64,000 nt of DNA from Argentina anserina (GCF_933775445.1 NC_065872.1:17112001-17176000); one strand, 5' to 3'; positions 37,001-48,860 are shown, counted from the first letter of the stretch. Notes: generated by a model from the sequence alone, not told the origin. Numbers and translations: made by a program.

Positions 37001-38967
37001 TCTGCAAGAAGTGGCAGCAAGGATGAAACAAATGTTGTTCTCTCTTGCTGTGCATCCTGTCATAACAGAATCAAAGGAAAATAGTATTCCCTTAAGCTCA
37101 ACTACAGAACAAGATAACCAACAAGTTTGTAGGTTCTCATAAAAAGAGTGCACCAGAAACAATGGAGCATTAGCAACACACCTGTAATGCATATGTGAGG
37201 CGTATATTTTCCTCAATTATGTCTTGTCGGTAAGATAGAGCTTTTGATGCAGCATCAACAAGATCCTGTTGCTGTTGATCAAAGGCCTAGCAACAAAACA
37301 CACTACTAAGAAAATTATATTTAAACGAAACCCGTGTAAAAGAAAGAAAAATGTGGAGGGGAGAGAGAAAGGGTGCGATAACAAATTGTAATAAAGAATA
37401 TAAGCATAACTCTGCTTACCAGACGCATATAAGCAATGCGCTTCTCCAGGACGTATTTTTCATTGCATATTTGTGCTTCCTATTAAAGATTCAAAGTACT
37501 AAACATTAGTCATTTCAATAAACAAGGAGTTCAAATGGCATATGAGGCTGAAAATTATCAATTATAAATTCCAATGTCAAGCCAATGTTGAAATGTAATT
37601 TATGCATTATACCTTTATGGAATAATCAGATAGACGTCTCCGTAATTGCATGATCTCTTCTTCATGTTCATGAGTCTTGACAATAAGATCCTAAAAACGT
37701 AAGTTTGTTCCATAAAAAAGTACCCCTTAAAAATAGAAGATGAAAAAATCTAGTATAAATATAGGTCATACCTGTTTCCAGAGGCTTCTAGGATTTAATT
37801 CAGTTATAGGCATCAACCCTTGTCCAGAAAAATTGAACCTTGAGTCATATTCTCCTTGCGTGTTAAACCTAAGGCAAATATATAAGCTCATCTAAATTTG
37901 TGCAGATAGATATTCAGATAATACTTCATTATCACATGTGAGGTGAAATACCTCCCAGGGGAGACAGATGTTGTGGATGGTGAAGACAACTGAGAGAACC
38001 CGGCATTATCCCCAGGTTGTTGGCTACCCGGAATTTCCTTCACGGTTCCATTGATCTTGCTGCTAGAGGAGTGGGTTTCTGCATTACTTTGTAGAGTATC
38101 AGTGTTTGGATTTGGACTCTCTTGCCGTAGAACTAGTGTACCAGATGGATCAAGTCCAGAAGAATTAACTGAACTCCTAATCCTATCTTCTTGACTACCA
38201 ACAGGAGGAACTGGTCGATGAGCTTCATATGATCCTTGGATGGAACGCGGCCTTTGTGCCCCCGTCTCCTCTACTTTCTGCTAATATTCGATTAAAATGA
38301 CAAATGAATGAGGACGGCATACTATTACTAGTCCAACTTCACGACATGACGTCAACATTACCAAACTACAGTACCACAATGATAATCAATTAACCGCAAA
38401 TCCGATATAAGAACTACCTTATAAGCTACAGATTGACTAGCAATCCTAAACTTAACAAGCTATATTATTCTCAATTCTTCCATATACTACTTGAATCTAT
38501 CTTTCCATTGCGCTACCGGACTAGAGTAGCTCGATGAGAATCAATCAACCGAAAACAGGATAGATGAACTAGCCCATAAACTACAGTTTGACTAGCAATT
38601 CTTAAGTACAGAAGAAGTAAACAAACTGCATGATCATTCTCAATCATACACCGCTTGTTAAATCTATCATTCCATTACTAATTTTCTGGAAGCATGACTA
38701 ACACAAAAGCAAGAAGAAATGTTCAAGAAATAAGTGAAGAAAGGTTTAAGGACTTACACATCTATCGAGCTCAAGAATCTTGTTCTGGAGCTCAGTCCTC
38801 AATCGGAGGTTCTCCTCCACCTGTTGCTTAATCGTCGCCTCCGCAGCTTCCACCGCCTTCATGACCTGAAACAAGCTGCTATCATTGTTCGTTCCACGAT
38901 CGCCGGCGCCGGAAATCGCCAGCCCCGAGAACTTGTCCGCGAATTTCCGATCGTAACCGTTATCCAT
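29755..38967 (-). CDS. Conserved plant coiled-coil protein, function unknown
   Basis: Twenty exons join in frame to 766 residues: 38967-38758, 38277-37952, 37868-37772, 37690-37613, 37479-37420, 37286-37182, 37056-36946, 36785-36744, 36613-36500, 36425-36238, 35019-34733, 34639-34524, 34412-34370, 34269-34178, 33632-33584, 32141-32071, 31962-31843, 31171-31071, 30337-30292, 29799-29755. The N-terminal half is coiled coil (AAEATIKQQVEENLRLRTEL; later HEEEIMQLRRRL). The middle is Ser/Asp-rich and likely disordered. The C-terminal ~270 residues form a folded region with QISGEAFPGRELQACGYSIN, then WVRHMEDG and VLTLRM. It looks like the unnamed Arabidopsis family I associate with At5g23490/At5g08440; the C-terminal layout recalls Ig/PH-like parts of the actin-binding SCAB proteins, but that is inference. 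The tail ends KKRKKRGLIF, a possible nuclear signal. Confidence 0.85.
31270..31655. mobile_element. Hairpin MITE in intron 17 of the coiled-coil gene
   Basis: The left arm (GGTGCGGATTTCC... GATTGAATTTCCTCATC) is mirrored by the right arm (GATGAGGAAATTCAATC... GGAAACCCGCACC) over about 150 bp with a loop near 31470 carrying GAACCGTTCA. It is followed by a TA run at 31664-31690. It lies within the intron between exons 18 and 17 and disrupts no exon. Confidence 0.75.
34043..34087. repeat. (AG)n microsatellite in an intron
   Basis: About 22 AG units in the intron between exons 15 and 14 of the coiled-coil gene. Confidence 0.95.
35390..35650. repeat. Diverged direct repeat in an intron
   Basis: Two related stretches about 170 bp apart share CCTRCAGGACC, ACAAAGACAAACA or its variant, and GAGGAGCTTTGA. 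They lie in the intron between exons 11 and 10. Confidence 0.45.
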
Positions 38968-39469
38968 CGCCTTCCTGTCTCACTCTCTCTGTGCTTCGGC
39001 TAGGGCTTCTCTCTCTCTCTCTTTCACCTCATTTTGATTCGATTTCGTCGTCTACTGCAACTCTCAGCTCCTAACTACTGCCTCTAGTGGCGGAGGCGGA
39101 GGCGGCGGCGGTGAATTCAATCGGAGGAAGAAGAAGAGTGGTGGTGGTGGTGATAATGGAGAGGGCAAATGCAATAGAGTGTTGAAGCAAGTTGGTTTAG
39201 AAATGAAATGAACACTCCCTCCCCAGTGTTTTTCCCTGTGAAGTCTCTGGCCCTATTTTTTTAAATATCCTTATTTTTCGGTTTAAGGTAAAACGGTGGT
39301 TTTGAATTTTGTAACTTTCATATGCAGTTTTGCACCACAGCTTTCAAAAATAATACATTTCACAAACCCTCTCTCTTCCTATATTCTTCGACGACAATAA
39401 AAGAAAAAACAAAACCACAAACTGCTCATTTTCCCAGTTGATCCGAGTGGAAACAACAAGGGGAAGACT
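38968..39469. other. 5' region of the coiled-coil gene and intergenic
   Basis: The minus-strand leader includes a CT/GA-rich tract (39009-39030) and GGCGG repeats (39090-39115) of the kind seen in plant 5' untranslated regions. A TATA box is not obvious. Confidence 0.4.
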
Positions 39470-39796
39470 ATTCAGTGGGAGAATGATGCACATGACCAAG
39501 AATGACGGAAGAGAAGTTTGTTATCAAGTGAGATACATCTTGGATGAGGCTCCTGATGCACCAAGGAACTGAAGATGTTCCCCTAACAGCATCAACTACC
39601 ACTTTTGAGTCTCCTTCAATGACGTTCTAGAAGCCTGGAGTAACCATAGTGTGCACCCCTTCTCGTAAAGCTGTAGCCTCGGCAACCAAAATATTAGCAT
39701 CACCAATTACATTTGTTAGCAGCAACATGGCAATTTACCAAGAGAATTTCGGACCACAAAGCCAACAGTAATGGAACCATCAAAAGTTAGTTTAAC

Positions 39797-39800
<4 letters not shown>
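39470..39800 (-). pseudogene. RNase H-like (RVT_3 type) relic of a LINE
   Basis: Minus-strand translation, over several frames, gives LTFDGSITVGFVVRNSLGK, then NILVAEATALREGV, then EGDSKVVVDAVRG and PWCIRSLIQDV. These are the conserved blocks of the plant RNase H-like domain found at the 3' end of non-LTR retrotransposons. Stops and frameshifts break it. Confidence 0.65.

Positions 39801-39802
<2 letters not shown>

Positions 39803-39860
<58 letters not shown>
39803..39860. repeat. (CT)n microsatellite
   Basis: About 28 CT units with a single interruption-free core, next to the RNase H relic. Confidence 0.95.
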
Positions 39861-39862
<2 letters not shown>

Positions 39863-41115
39863 CAAGGCTACAACGTACCGCTCCAAATTTTCTTTTACAT
39901 TTTTCTTAAATAAAGCAAAATGATTTTCAATCCAAAAAAAAATAAAAGATATATGATTTTAATCACTCACTATTAAGAGAGATAGGTTTTGTTGGTCAAA
40001 ACTGAAATTTTGATAGAAATGAATCGAAACTACAAATTATCTCTTTATTCACCGCAATTATCCTCATTCTATTTGGAATTTGTCTGCTTCTCTTCGGTCA
40101 CCTTTTGTAATATCTTGAAAATTTTATACACATGGATATTCGAGTATTTCGTATTAGAATATAATGTTATAAAGGGAGATATAACCTAATATTTTTATTA
40201 TTATTATTTGGGTCAAAAGAGTACAAGGGGGTGGAGGAGGTCGGTTAAGAGTTAAGACCGACTTAAGGGAGAGATAAGGATGAAAAAAATAAAGGAGAAA
40301 AAGGGAAGAGGGGGGGGGGGGGGGCATAACACCGCCTGACCTCGTAAGGGTGGGAGTGCTGCAGAAACCTCTGGAGGGGAGAGTTGGGGAGTCGACCGAC
40401 TAAAGCTGATCGAGCTCTATCGTCACCGGCTCCACTTTGTTTCCGATTTGAACCACCTCTTTGTGGCACAACTTTTCTCTTATATTTATCTCCTTGTCGC
40501 CAACAAGTAGTGGTAACTTGATCTACGGCGGGCGACGACAAATCGAGTATTCTAGCCAGTAAATTCTCTGAAATTATAAACTGATATTCTTATTATTGAA
40601 ATTGGATTTATTTCTTGAATTAAGATTGGGTTGGGTCGTCATACCTGTAAGTATGAAAAATATTGGCCTTATTCCTAATTGACAAAATATGAACTTGGGC
40701 TTGAAGATGGGCTGTGTCAACATGGGTTTTGTTGGGTTTGTCAAATCAAACCCAAGATGTGAACTCTTGGCTTATGCTGGATCCTGGATACATTCATTTG
40801 CACTTCATATTAGGTTCATAGGTTGATGAGGATCTACATGTTTTCCTTGATCGGTGGGATTAACTTCCCCTAGATGATTTCAATCGTCATTCCTTGCATA
40901 TATTTATAAGATTTGATCTTGCAGATTTTTAGGTTTCTTGATTTTCACTTTTCATCATTAGTCTTTGTGAGTCACCATTAACTTCAACTGAGTGGTTGAG
41001 TGTGTTTTCCTACAAAAAGAAAAGTCTTGGTATGTCAGTATCACCCGGTTTCTCAGTTGGAGTAGGTAGAACTGATTGTATCAGCTACTTCTCAAGGCTT
41101 CCATGGAGCCTCACT

Positions 41116-41120
<5 letters not shown>
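39861..41120. other. Intergenic with a 15-G homopolymer
   Basis: No gene recognised. A run of 15 G lies at 40310-40324, a likely site of assembly or polymerase error. The minus-strand open frame 40263-40541 crosses it and has no recognised content. The stretch 40560-41120 is AT-rich with no ORF. Confidence 0.4.
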
Positions 41121-41163
<43 letters not shown>

Positions 41164-41536
41164 TCTCTCTGAAGTTTCAGAGTGAAGTTTCAATTTTGTC
41201 ACACTTTTCGGTCAAATTTTTTCACCATAAGTGATTCAATATTTAAATATGCTATTCAAGATCATCTCTATAAAGTTTCATCCAATTTGACAATGATTTG
41301 AGCTTTCAAAATTGAGATTTACACGAACGGTTCACGTTGAACAGTTTTAATTCATTCATTGATTCAATCTAATTTCAATACCTTAACGATGTCCGAATTA
41401 GATGAAATTTTGTAGAGATGATCTTGAATAGCATACCTAAATATTGAATCACTTATGGTGAAAAAAATTGACCGAAAAGTGTGCCAAAATTGGAACTTCA
41501 CTCTGAAACTTCAGAGTGAACCTTTACTCTGGATAG

Positions 41537-41571
<35 letters not shown>

Positions 41572-41592
41572 ATATATATATATATATATATA
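41121..41592. mobile_element. Hairpin MITE between (TA)n runs
   Basis: A ~355-bp hairpin (about 41166-41522) whose left arm GAAGTTTCAGAGTGAAG and CACTTTTCGGTCAAA is mirrored by CTTCACTCTGAAACTTC and TTGACCGAAAAGTG. It is flanked by TA runs at 41121-41161 and about 41540-41592. Its inner part (GATCATCTCTATAAAGTTTCATCC and the loop ACGAACGGTTCAC) matches the MITE at 31270-31655, so the two belong to one family. Confidence 0.8.
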
Positions 41593-42193
41593 GTCTAGCT
41601 CTCTTTCTTTGTATATATTTTTCTAGGGTGTCTTTCTTTTGAGAAAATTATCTTTATACATGTCTATGATAGTGAGGTAGAACAGTTGAGAGTCTATGAT
41701 AGTCTAAAACAGGATAGAAACATAGTTTGTTATCCACATGTTGTTGTAAGCCTGTTGTAAAGTGTTGTGTCATATAGTGGAAAATTTTGTCTTTCAAGAG
41801 CTAAGGTCACGTAGATTTTCTCCCTGCATTTAGAATTTTTGCTAGTAAAAAACATCTTTGTGTTGTTTATCTTACTGAGTTTTTATCTTTGTTTAAGTCT
41901 GAATATCATGATAGCACGTACCCGTACCCTTGCTATCTGTGTGTACTTAAAGCGCAAAAAAATTATTACACTCCTATTCACTCCCCTCTAGGACCTACAA
42001 TACCTTTATTGTGGAACATTGCAAAAAAAAATATTACAGTCACTATTGTTGATGTTATTGCTCAATATTACAGTCACTATTGTTGGCATACTAGAAATCG
42101 GGTTGTCTTTCAGCTTAGTTCCCTCGCTTTCTAACGAAAACCTTATCTGAGGCTTCTACTTTAGGAAGTAATTATTGCAAGGCCAACCAAAAG

Positions 42194-42640
42194 TTGTCTC
42201 ATCAAAATGGAATCCCCCCGAATTACAACCAGATTAAAATCAATTTGAATGGTTATCCTGTAAAGCAAAATTCAGGTTCTATCGGATTTGTTTTCAGAAG
42301 TTCAAAGGGTAATCATGTTTTGCATGAAGCTACAACTCTTAGGGATGCTTTACATGCTACTAAGTTCCACAACTTTCAGCACGTTTTGGTTGAAGGTGAT
42401 TCTAAATTGCTCATGGATTGTGTTCTTCATAAAAAGGAGGTGCTTTGGAGGATCAAATCTTGGGTTGAAGATATATGGAAGCTCGCTTATGGTTTTTCTT
42501 TCATTCGTTTTAGGCTATTTATAGAGAAACTAATTTTGCAGCTCATTAATTTGCTAATATTGATTTACATGATCCAAATGTGCATAACTACCTCCCCCTC
42601 TAAGTTGGCTTGCTAATAATATCATCATGCACATTGCATT
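42194..42640 (+). pseudogene. RNase H-like (RVT_3 type) relic of a LINE
   Basis: The open frame from about 42230 encodes IKINLNGYPVKQNSGSIGFV, then HVLVEGDSKLLMDCVL and FSFIRFR. The end of the domain (IYRETNFAAH, then FANIDLHDPNVHNYLP) is in another frame with a stop between, so a frameshift near 42515 inactivates it. The catalytic Asp of the first block is replaced (LNGYP where the family has a D-G). Confidence 0.65.
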
Positions 42641-43355
42641 GAAGATCAAGTATGTGGAATGAAGCCATGTTATGGAGGAATACCGAAAATGAAAATGCAA
42701 CAAACTTATAAAGATAAAAAAATAACACAAAAGATACAAAAATAATAAAACTACTCAGGACAGTCAGGGCACCCATGCCACCAAAGTGGGCACCCCAAAT
42801 ATAAAACGCATGCTTGGATTCGGATCCGAATCTAGAACCTATAGTGCGACCCATGCCCACGTGGCAAAAGCCTACATAGACTAGCAAGCCACAGGGGAGA
42901 GGAAACGTTCGGTAACGTTATATGCAACAGATTTTGAAAAATGATTTATAAAATGAAAACATTGAATTAGATTTTGCATTTTTACAAGATCGTAAAAATA
43001 AACCATGAGAAGAAGATCATAAAATATGTTGAATGGTGCATACTCAAACATCACCATTTGACTCATTAAAATTTATCTCCAGATCTAAGAGACGAACCCA
43101 CCCCCCACCCATATGAGGGGAAAGTAATAAGATTAAACAAATGAAAGTCCAAACTATATCTTTATACTCTTCCTTACTAATACATGTCCGCTTGTCTTCC
43201 ACGATCTCACTCTCAATCAGCTCCAGGTTTAAACATCTATCAAATAACCAAGATTGTTTGATCAATAATTCTCTCCAATGATCAATTCGACCTGCAACCC
43301 AGAAAAGCAATTGCTTTATTGAGAAAACTTGCAGAGTTGCAGCGGGTGCTTGCTT
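42641..43355. other. Host sequence left of the Copia insertion
   Basis: No certain gene. On the minus strand a frame open from the Copia LTR down to 43044 includes LQVFSIKQLLFWVAGRIDHW, but it borrows LTR sequence for its start and matches no family I know. Confidence 0.35.
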
Positions 43356-43360
43356 CTTCT

Positions 43361-43528
43361 TGTTAGCATGAGTCAACAAACAACAAACAATCTCACCAAC
43401 CAAATCTATAGCCGTACTAATTGACAAATCTGTATTTGGTTTCATACTAGATAAACAGTAGTTTAGATCTCTATAAATACCTTGTAATTGTTCATATCAA
43501 TTAAGAGAGAATATATACCTTTTCTACT
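43361..43528 (+). repeat. 5' LTR of the Copia element
   Basis: 168 bp from TGTTAGCATG to CTTTTCTACT, with a TATAAAT at 43472-43478. It is identical to the 3' LTR. Confidence 0.93.
43472..43478 (+). promoter_or_regulatory. TATA box of the Copia LTR
   Basis: TATAAAT in CTCTATAAATACC, 111 bp into the LTR; the same site recurs at 48725-48731 in the right LTR. Confidence 0.55.
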
Positions 43529-43540
43529 TGGTATCAGAGC
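43529..43540 (+). promoter_or_regulatory. Primer-binding site (initiator tRNA-Met)
   Basis: TGGTATCAGAGC immediately after the 5' LTR, the standard Copia primer-binding site complementary to the 3' end of initiator methionine tRNA. Confidence 0.9.
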
Positions 43541-44253
43541 CTCCGTGCTCTGTTTTTCTGGGCAATTTTCCCCGTTTTTTTCCGGCAGGCTACTGCCTTC
43601 TTGCTCGCCGCTGCCTCCTCCCCTCCGGCGCTCCATCACCGCTGTTCCCCGGCACTCCCCGACGTCGCCCTTCACCTGAGCCAAGCCCGACATCGCCGAC
43701 ACTCCTCCAGCGCTCCCGCTGATTCTCGGCCCGACGCCGTCCGCTCCGCTCTCTCCCCGACGTCGTCCTCTAGTCACCGCTGCGCCGCTGTTGCTATCTC
43801 CGCGCCCCCCGCTCCGACGTCGCTCGCCGCTCCTCAGTCGCCGCACTTCACCGGACGTGTTCTCCTCCAAATCGCAGAAAATCAAATCAACCCCAAATCG
43901 CAGAAAATCAACCCTAAATCGATCTCCCGACCCGGTTCAATTAAAACCCGGCCCGAACTCGACCCGGCCCAGCCCATAAACGGTGCGGCCCGGCCCACTC
44001 GATCCGACCCGGATTTATCCCGGGTTCGACCCGACCCAGATACGACCCGACCCGACTTCGACTCGACCCGACTTTGACCCGACCCGACTTCAAATCTGAC
44101 CCGCACCAGATCCGACCCGGCCCAGAATTCATATCTCTTTAATGTCAGTGTAGGTGCACTGACAGTGAACGTGCACCGAAGACAGGTTCTTATCAGTTTT
44201 TTTGGTGTTTCCGCTGCATAAATCCTGATTCTGTTTTTTCCATTTCCTTTCCA

Positions 44254-47200
44254 ATGGGTTCTGGAGACAAAACTGATGTTCCGAAATTTGAAGTATCTGT
44301 CAAGAGTTCTGACAGTGGGTCCTTTAGGGGTACTAAACTCAATGGAACCAATTTTCGTAAATGGAAACGACTTATGGCGGCTCATCTTCGCGGCATGCAC
44401 AAGATGGGGCATGTAACCGGAGTCACTCAGGCTCCTAGTAAAGATGATATTATTGCCTACACTAAATGAGACGATGATGATGGCCTTGTGATGTCCGTCT
44501 TGTGGAAAGCTATGAATGACGAAATAATTGATTTGGTGGAGGCATGTGACACTGCGCAGGCAATATGGCTGACACTTGAAGGCTTATACACTAATGATTC
44601 TGATTTCATACAGGTTCATGAGTTAATGTGCACCGCTTTGGCGATGCAACAAGATGGGCAACCGGTGGCGTAATATTTCACCAAACTAAGAAATATTTGG
44701 GCAGAGATTGATGTGAAACGTCCTTGCATGATCAAACATCAGGAGGATATTGTTTGGTACCAACGTGAGAAGGAGCTTGAGCGAGTCCACCATTTTCTGA
44801 AAGGTCTTGATACTAAACATAACAGTGCGAAAGGGGAATTACTCCGCCAGACCGAACCCCCTAGCTTAATTACAGCTTTCACCTATATCCGTAAGGATGA
44901 ATCTCACCAGGAAAGTCTTCATCAGACACAAGTTGAAGTTTCCAGCCTTACTATTCATACTAGATCTTCAGCACCACCCCTTCAGCAGGCCACTTCATCT
45001 CCACTTCATCACCGAGGACCACCACCAGGTTTCGGGAACCAGCCCCGCCCTCCTTGTTCTTATTGCCATGATACAAACCATGCTCGTGCAACCTGTTGGA
45101 AGTTGTATCCACACCTTAGGCCCCAAAGGCCTAATTATCGTCCTAAGGCAAAAGCAGCTATTCAACTGGTCCAGGAACCAGATATTTATGGTGTGGTTGG
45201 ACATGATCATCATACAGCAGGAGGAGCAACACCCATAGCATCAATAGTTGGTCGTAGTAAGATTGGTATGGCTTTACATATTTCTCACTTTGATGGTTTT
45301 GATACATGGATTATTGATTCTGGTGCGTCTGATCATATGACTTATGACAAATCTTATTTTACTATATTATATCCCCCACCAGTACCATATGTTACTAATG
45401 CTAATGGTGAAGCCTTCCCCGTATTAGGAAAAGGATCAGTTCGTATTACTCCCACAATAGAGCTTCACAATGTCTTATATGTACCTACTTTATCTCATCA
45501 TTTGATATCTGTCCCACAAATGAACACTGAAGCTAAGTGCTCTGTGACATTTTTTCCGATGTATGTGATATTTCAGGATCTTCTCACCGGGGAGTTAATT
45601 GGTCGGGGGTATCTACGGGGCAGGTTGTTTCATCTGGATCAGACATATGCGGGGGAAAAACCAGGGGCACAGTCCCGGATCGCTTTGCTCTCCACTTCTG
45701 ATAAGCTAAGTGAAGTTTGGTTATGGCATCGTCACTTGGGGCATCCTTCATTTAGTGTTATGAAAAAATCCATGCCTACTTTGTTTATTGGTGTGGATGA
45801 GTCAGTTTTTCGTTGTGAAACATGTGTTTTAGGCAAAAGTCATCGGTCTACTTATTCCCCTAGTACTTCTAATAAAAGTATTCTTCCTTTTGAATTAATT
45901 CATTCTGATGTTTGGGGACCCTCCAAAGAATCTACTGTGTCGGGAATGCGGTATTATGTGTCATTTATAGATGATTGCACACGTCTTTCATGGATTGTTC
46001 TTCTAAAAACCAAAAAGGAGGTTTTTTCAGCTTTTCAAGCCTTCTATACCACTGTCCAAAAACAATATAATGCCACAATTAAAATTCTTCGTTCTGATAA
46101 TGGGGGGGGGGAATATGTGAATCGTGTCTTTCAGGAGTTTTTTAACACACACGGAATTATTCATCAAACAACGTGTCCTTACACACCTGAGCAGAATGGA
46201 GTTTCCGAAAGGAAAAATCGTCATTTACTTGATATGGCTAGGTGTATTCTCTTTAGTGCCCATATGCCTAAATACCTTTGGGGTGATGCTGTCATAACTT
46301 CCGCTCACCTCATTAATCGTCTTCCATCTCGTGTCCTTGAAGGCAGAGTTCCATATGAGGTGCTTGTTTCCCATGTTTCCTTACCCTCTTTTCATAATCT
46401 TCCAGCCCGTGTTTTCGGTTGTGTTGCTTTTGTCCATCTTCCAAAACATCAGAGGTCTAAGTTGGATGCCCGAGCGGTTAAATGTGTGTTCGTTGGATAC
46501 GGAGGACATCAAAAAGGGTACAGATGCTTTCATCCACCTACCAGATAGTATTATGTCACTATGGATGTTTCTTTCTTTGAGGACATGAGCTATTTTACAT
46601 CTTCTGATACTGCTCTTCACGGGGAGATTTCATATTTTGAAGAACTGTATCATGAAAAGGGGGAGACAAGTCAGCCAGGAGATATGGTGCCAGATTCGGT
46701 TGGGATTACTGATGTGTCAGCTACACATGCACCACCAGATGATTCTGGTATAAACACTCCAGAGATTCAGGTACCGGAAGCTGAGAGCACAACTGCCTCC
46801 CCTACTGTTATTTATACCCCTGACCAACGTTCCCCTGGTACAGAAGATCACTTATCTGAGGTTAGTAATTCTATTGGGACTAGTACTAGTGAAGCTAATA
46901 GTAGACAATATATACTGCCAAATAGGTCTACTCGGGGTCAGCCAACAAAAAAATATGAACCTACCCTTCAGGCTAAAGCTAAGTATCCTGTGGCAAATTT
47001 TATGTCTACTAAAAGATTATCTAAGTCATATGAATCATTTGTGAATCAAATTTCTGCTGTATCAATACCTAACAAAGTGCAGGATGCATTAGAAGATCCA
47101 AAATGGAGGAAAGCGATGGAGGAAGAGATGGAAGCATTACATAAGAACAATACGTGGGAGCTTGTATCTCCACCACATGGCAAGAAGGCAGTGGGATGTC

Positions 47201-48606
47201 GTTGGGTGTTTACAGTAAAACATAATCCAGATGGGTCAGTAAGCCGGTATAAAGCACGCCTAGTAGCAAAAGGGTTCACCCAAACATATGGCATAGACTA
47301 TGATGAGACTTTTGCACCTGTTGCAAAGATGAACACTATTCGGGTATTGCTCTCCTTTGCTGCTACCTTAAACTTGCCGCTTAGACAATTTGATGTTAAG
47401 AATGCATTCCTTCATAGAGAACTTACAGAGGAAGTGTATATGGATATTCCTCCTGGATATGTGGCAGCTTCTCCAGATAACTGTGTATGCAGGTTGAGAA
47501 AGTCTTTGTATGGTCTTAAACAGTCTACTCGTGCTTGGTTTGGAAGATTTTCACAATTCATGAGGAAAATTGGCTACAGACAGAGTAATTCAGACCACAC
47601 ATTATTTCTCAAACATCAACAAGGGAAGGTAACAGCCCTAATTATATATGTTGATGATATGGTAGTTACTGGTAACGATACTATTGAGGTTGACAGATTA
47701 CAAAAACAGCTAGCCACAGAATTCGAGATGAAGGACCTAGGTACACTCAAGTACTTCTTAGGCATTGAGGTAGCCCGGGGAAGTGATGGTATCTATCTGT
47801 GTCAGAGGAAGTACATCCTTGATCTACTAACAGAGACAGGTATGTTGGATTGCACTCCAATCGATACTCCTATTGAGCAAAACCATCGATTAGCAGAGCA
47901 CCTAAATCAGGTACCTACTGACAAAACTCGTTATCAAAGGCTAGTTGGACGCCTGATTTATTTGTCACATACCAGACCAGATCTTGCGTATGCAGTAAGT
48001 GTAGTAAGTCAGTTCATGCATAATCCCAGTATGGATCACATGGATGCTGTTGTGAGGATTTTGAGGTATTTGAAGTCAGCTCCAGGAAGAGGAGTAATGT
48101 TTTCTAATCACAACAATACCATTGAGGTTTGTGGTTTCACAGATGCAGACTGGGCTGGAAATATTACAGATCAGAGGTCCACATCAGGGTACTTTACTTT
48201 TGTTGGGGGTAATCTTGTTACTTGGAAGAGTAAGAAACAAAATGTGGTAGCTCGATCTAGTGCTGAAGCAGAATACAGAGGTATGGCTCAGGGAGTATGC
48301 GAGTTGTTATGGCTTAGAAATTTGCTACAAGATTTGGGTGTTAAGCCTAAGAATGTTATGCAGTTGTACTGTGACAACAAGACAACTGTTGATATTTCAC
48401 ATAATCCTGTACAACATGATCGTACAAAGCATGTGGAGGTTGATCGTCACTTTATAAAGGAGAAGCTAGATGCTAAAATCATTAGCTTTCCTTTTGTTCC
48501 TTCAGAAGAGCAACTTGCAGATGTACTCACAAAAGGAGTATCTAAGAAGGTTTTTTATGACTCACTTAGCAAGTTGGGCATGGTCGATATGTATGCACCA
48601 ACTTGA
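44254..48606 (+). pseudogene. Copia Gag-Pol polyprotein with three in-frame stops
   Basis: A single 1450-codon frame. Gag starts MGSGDKTDVPKFE and carries a zinc knuckle CSYCHDTNHARATC near 45055. Protease motif is IIDSGASDHM (near 45310). The pre-integrase HLGH and CETC motifs follow, then integrase (DVWGPSKES; RSDNGGGEY; PYTPEQNGVSERKNR). Reverse transcriptase has RWVFTVKHNPDGSVSRYKAR and the catalytic IIYVDDMVV near 47645. RNase H has TDADWAGN and RSSAEAEYRGMA and the frame ends at 48606. Stops: TGA 44467-44469, TAA 44671-44673, TAG 46546-46548; the frame resumes unchanged after each. Integrase has one extra Gly (DNGGGEY rather than DNGGEY) from a run of ten G. The element cannot make a full polyprotein by ordinary translation. 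Confidence 0.93.
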
Positions 48607-48613
48607 GGGGGAG
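48602..48613 (+). promoter_or_regulatory. Polypurine tract of the Copia element
   Basis: CTTGAGGGGGAG directly before the 3' LTR; the polyprotein stop codon overlaps it. Confidence 0.85.
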
Positions 48614-48781
48614 TGTTAGCATGAGTCAACAAACAACAAACAATCTCACCAACCAAATCTATAGCCGTACTAATTGACAAATCTGTATTTGGTTTCATAC
48701 TAGATAAACAGTAGTTTAGATCTCTATAAATACCTTGTAATTGTTCATATCAATTAAGAGAGAATATATACCTTTTCTACT
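48614..48781 (+). repeat. 3' LTR of the Copia element
   Basis: 168 bp, identical to the 5' LTR. Its last 21 bp are part of the 100-bp duplication described next. Confidence 0.93.
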
Positions 48782-48860
48782 CTTCTTATCTAGCTGATAT
48801 ATGGAGAAAAAGAGACTAGCCTGACTGGTCGTGAAAATCTACTAGGAACAGAGGATTCAA
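48761..48860. repeat. 100-bp direct duplication, left copy
   Basis: Runs from AGAATATATACC (the last 21 bp of the Copia LTR) through 79 bp of host flank to GAGGATTCAA. An identical 100 bp lies at 52631-52730; the bases on each side of the two copies differ. Confidence 0.95.

Larger units (their letters stand above)
43356..48786 (+). mobile_element. Copia LTR retrotransposon, full length, stop-ridden
   Basis: LTRs of 168 bp at 43361-43528 and 48614-48781 are identical by eye. The element is flanked by a perfect 5-bp duplication CTTCT (43356-43360 and 48782-48786). A primer-binding site follows the left LTR and a purine tract precedes the right one. One frame from 44254 to 48606 encodes Gag, protease, integrase, reverse transcriptase and RNase H in Copia order, with three in-frame stops. 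The LTR starts TG but ends CT instead of CA in both copies. Confidence 0.95.

Noticed and set aside
40263..40541. Minus-strand 92-codon frame next to the 15-G run
   Set aside because: It depends on homopolymer length and has no recognised content.
43463..44412. Long minus-strand frames in the Copia leader (Arg/Gly-rich)
   Set aside because: GC-rich leader sequence gives long open frames by composition; they cross the LTR or Gag and have no known domain.
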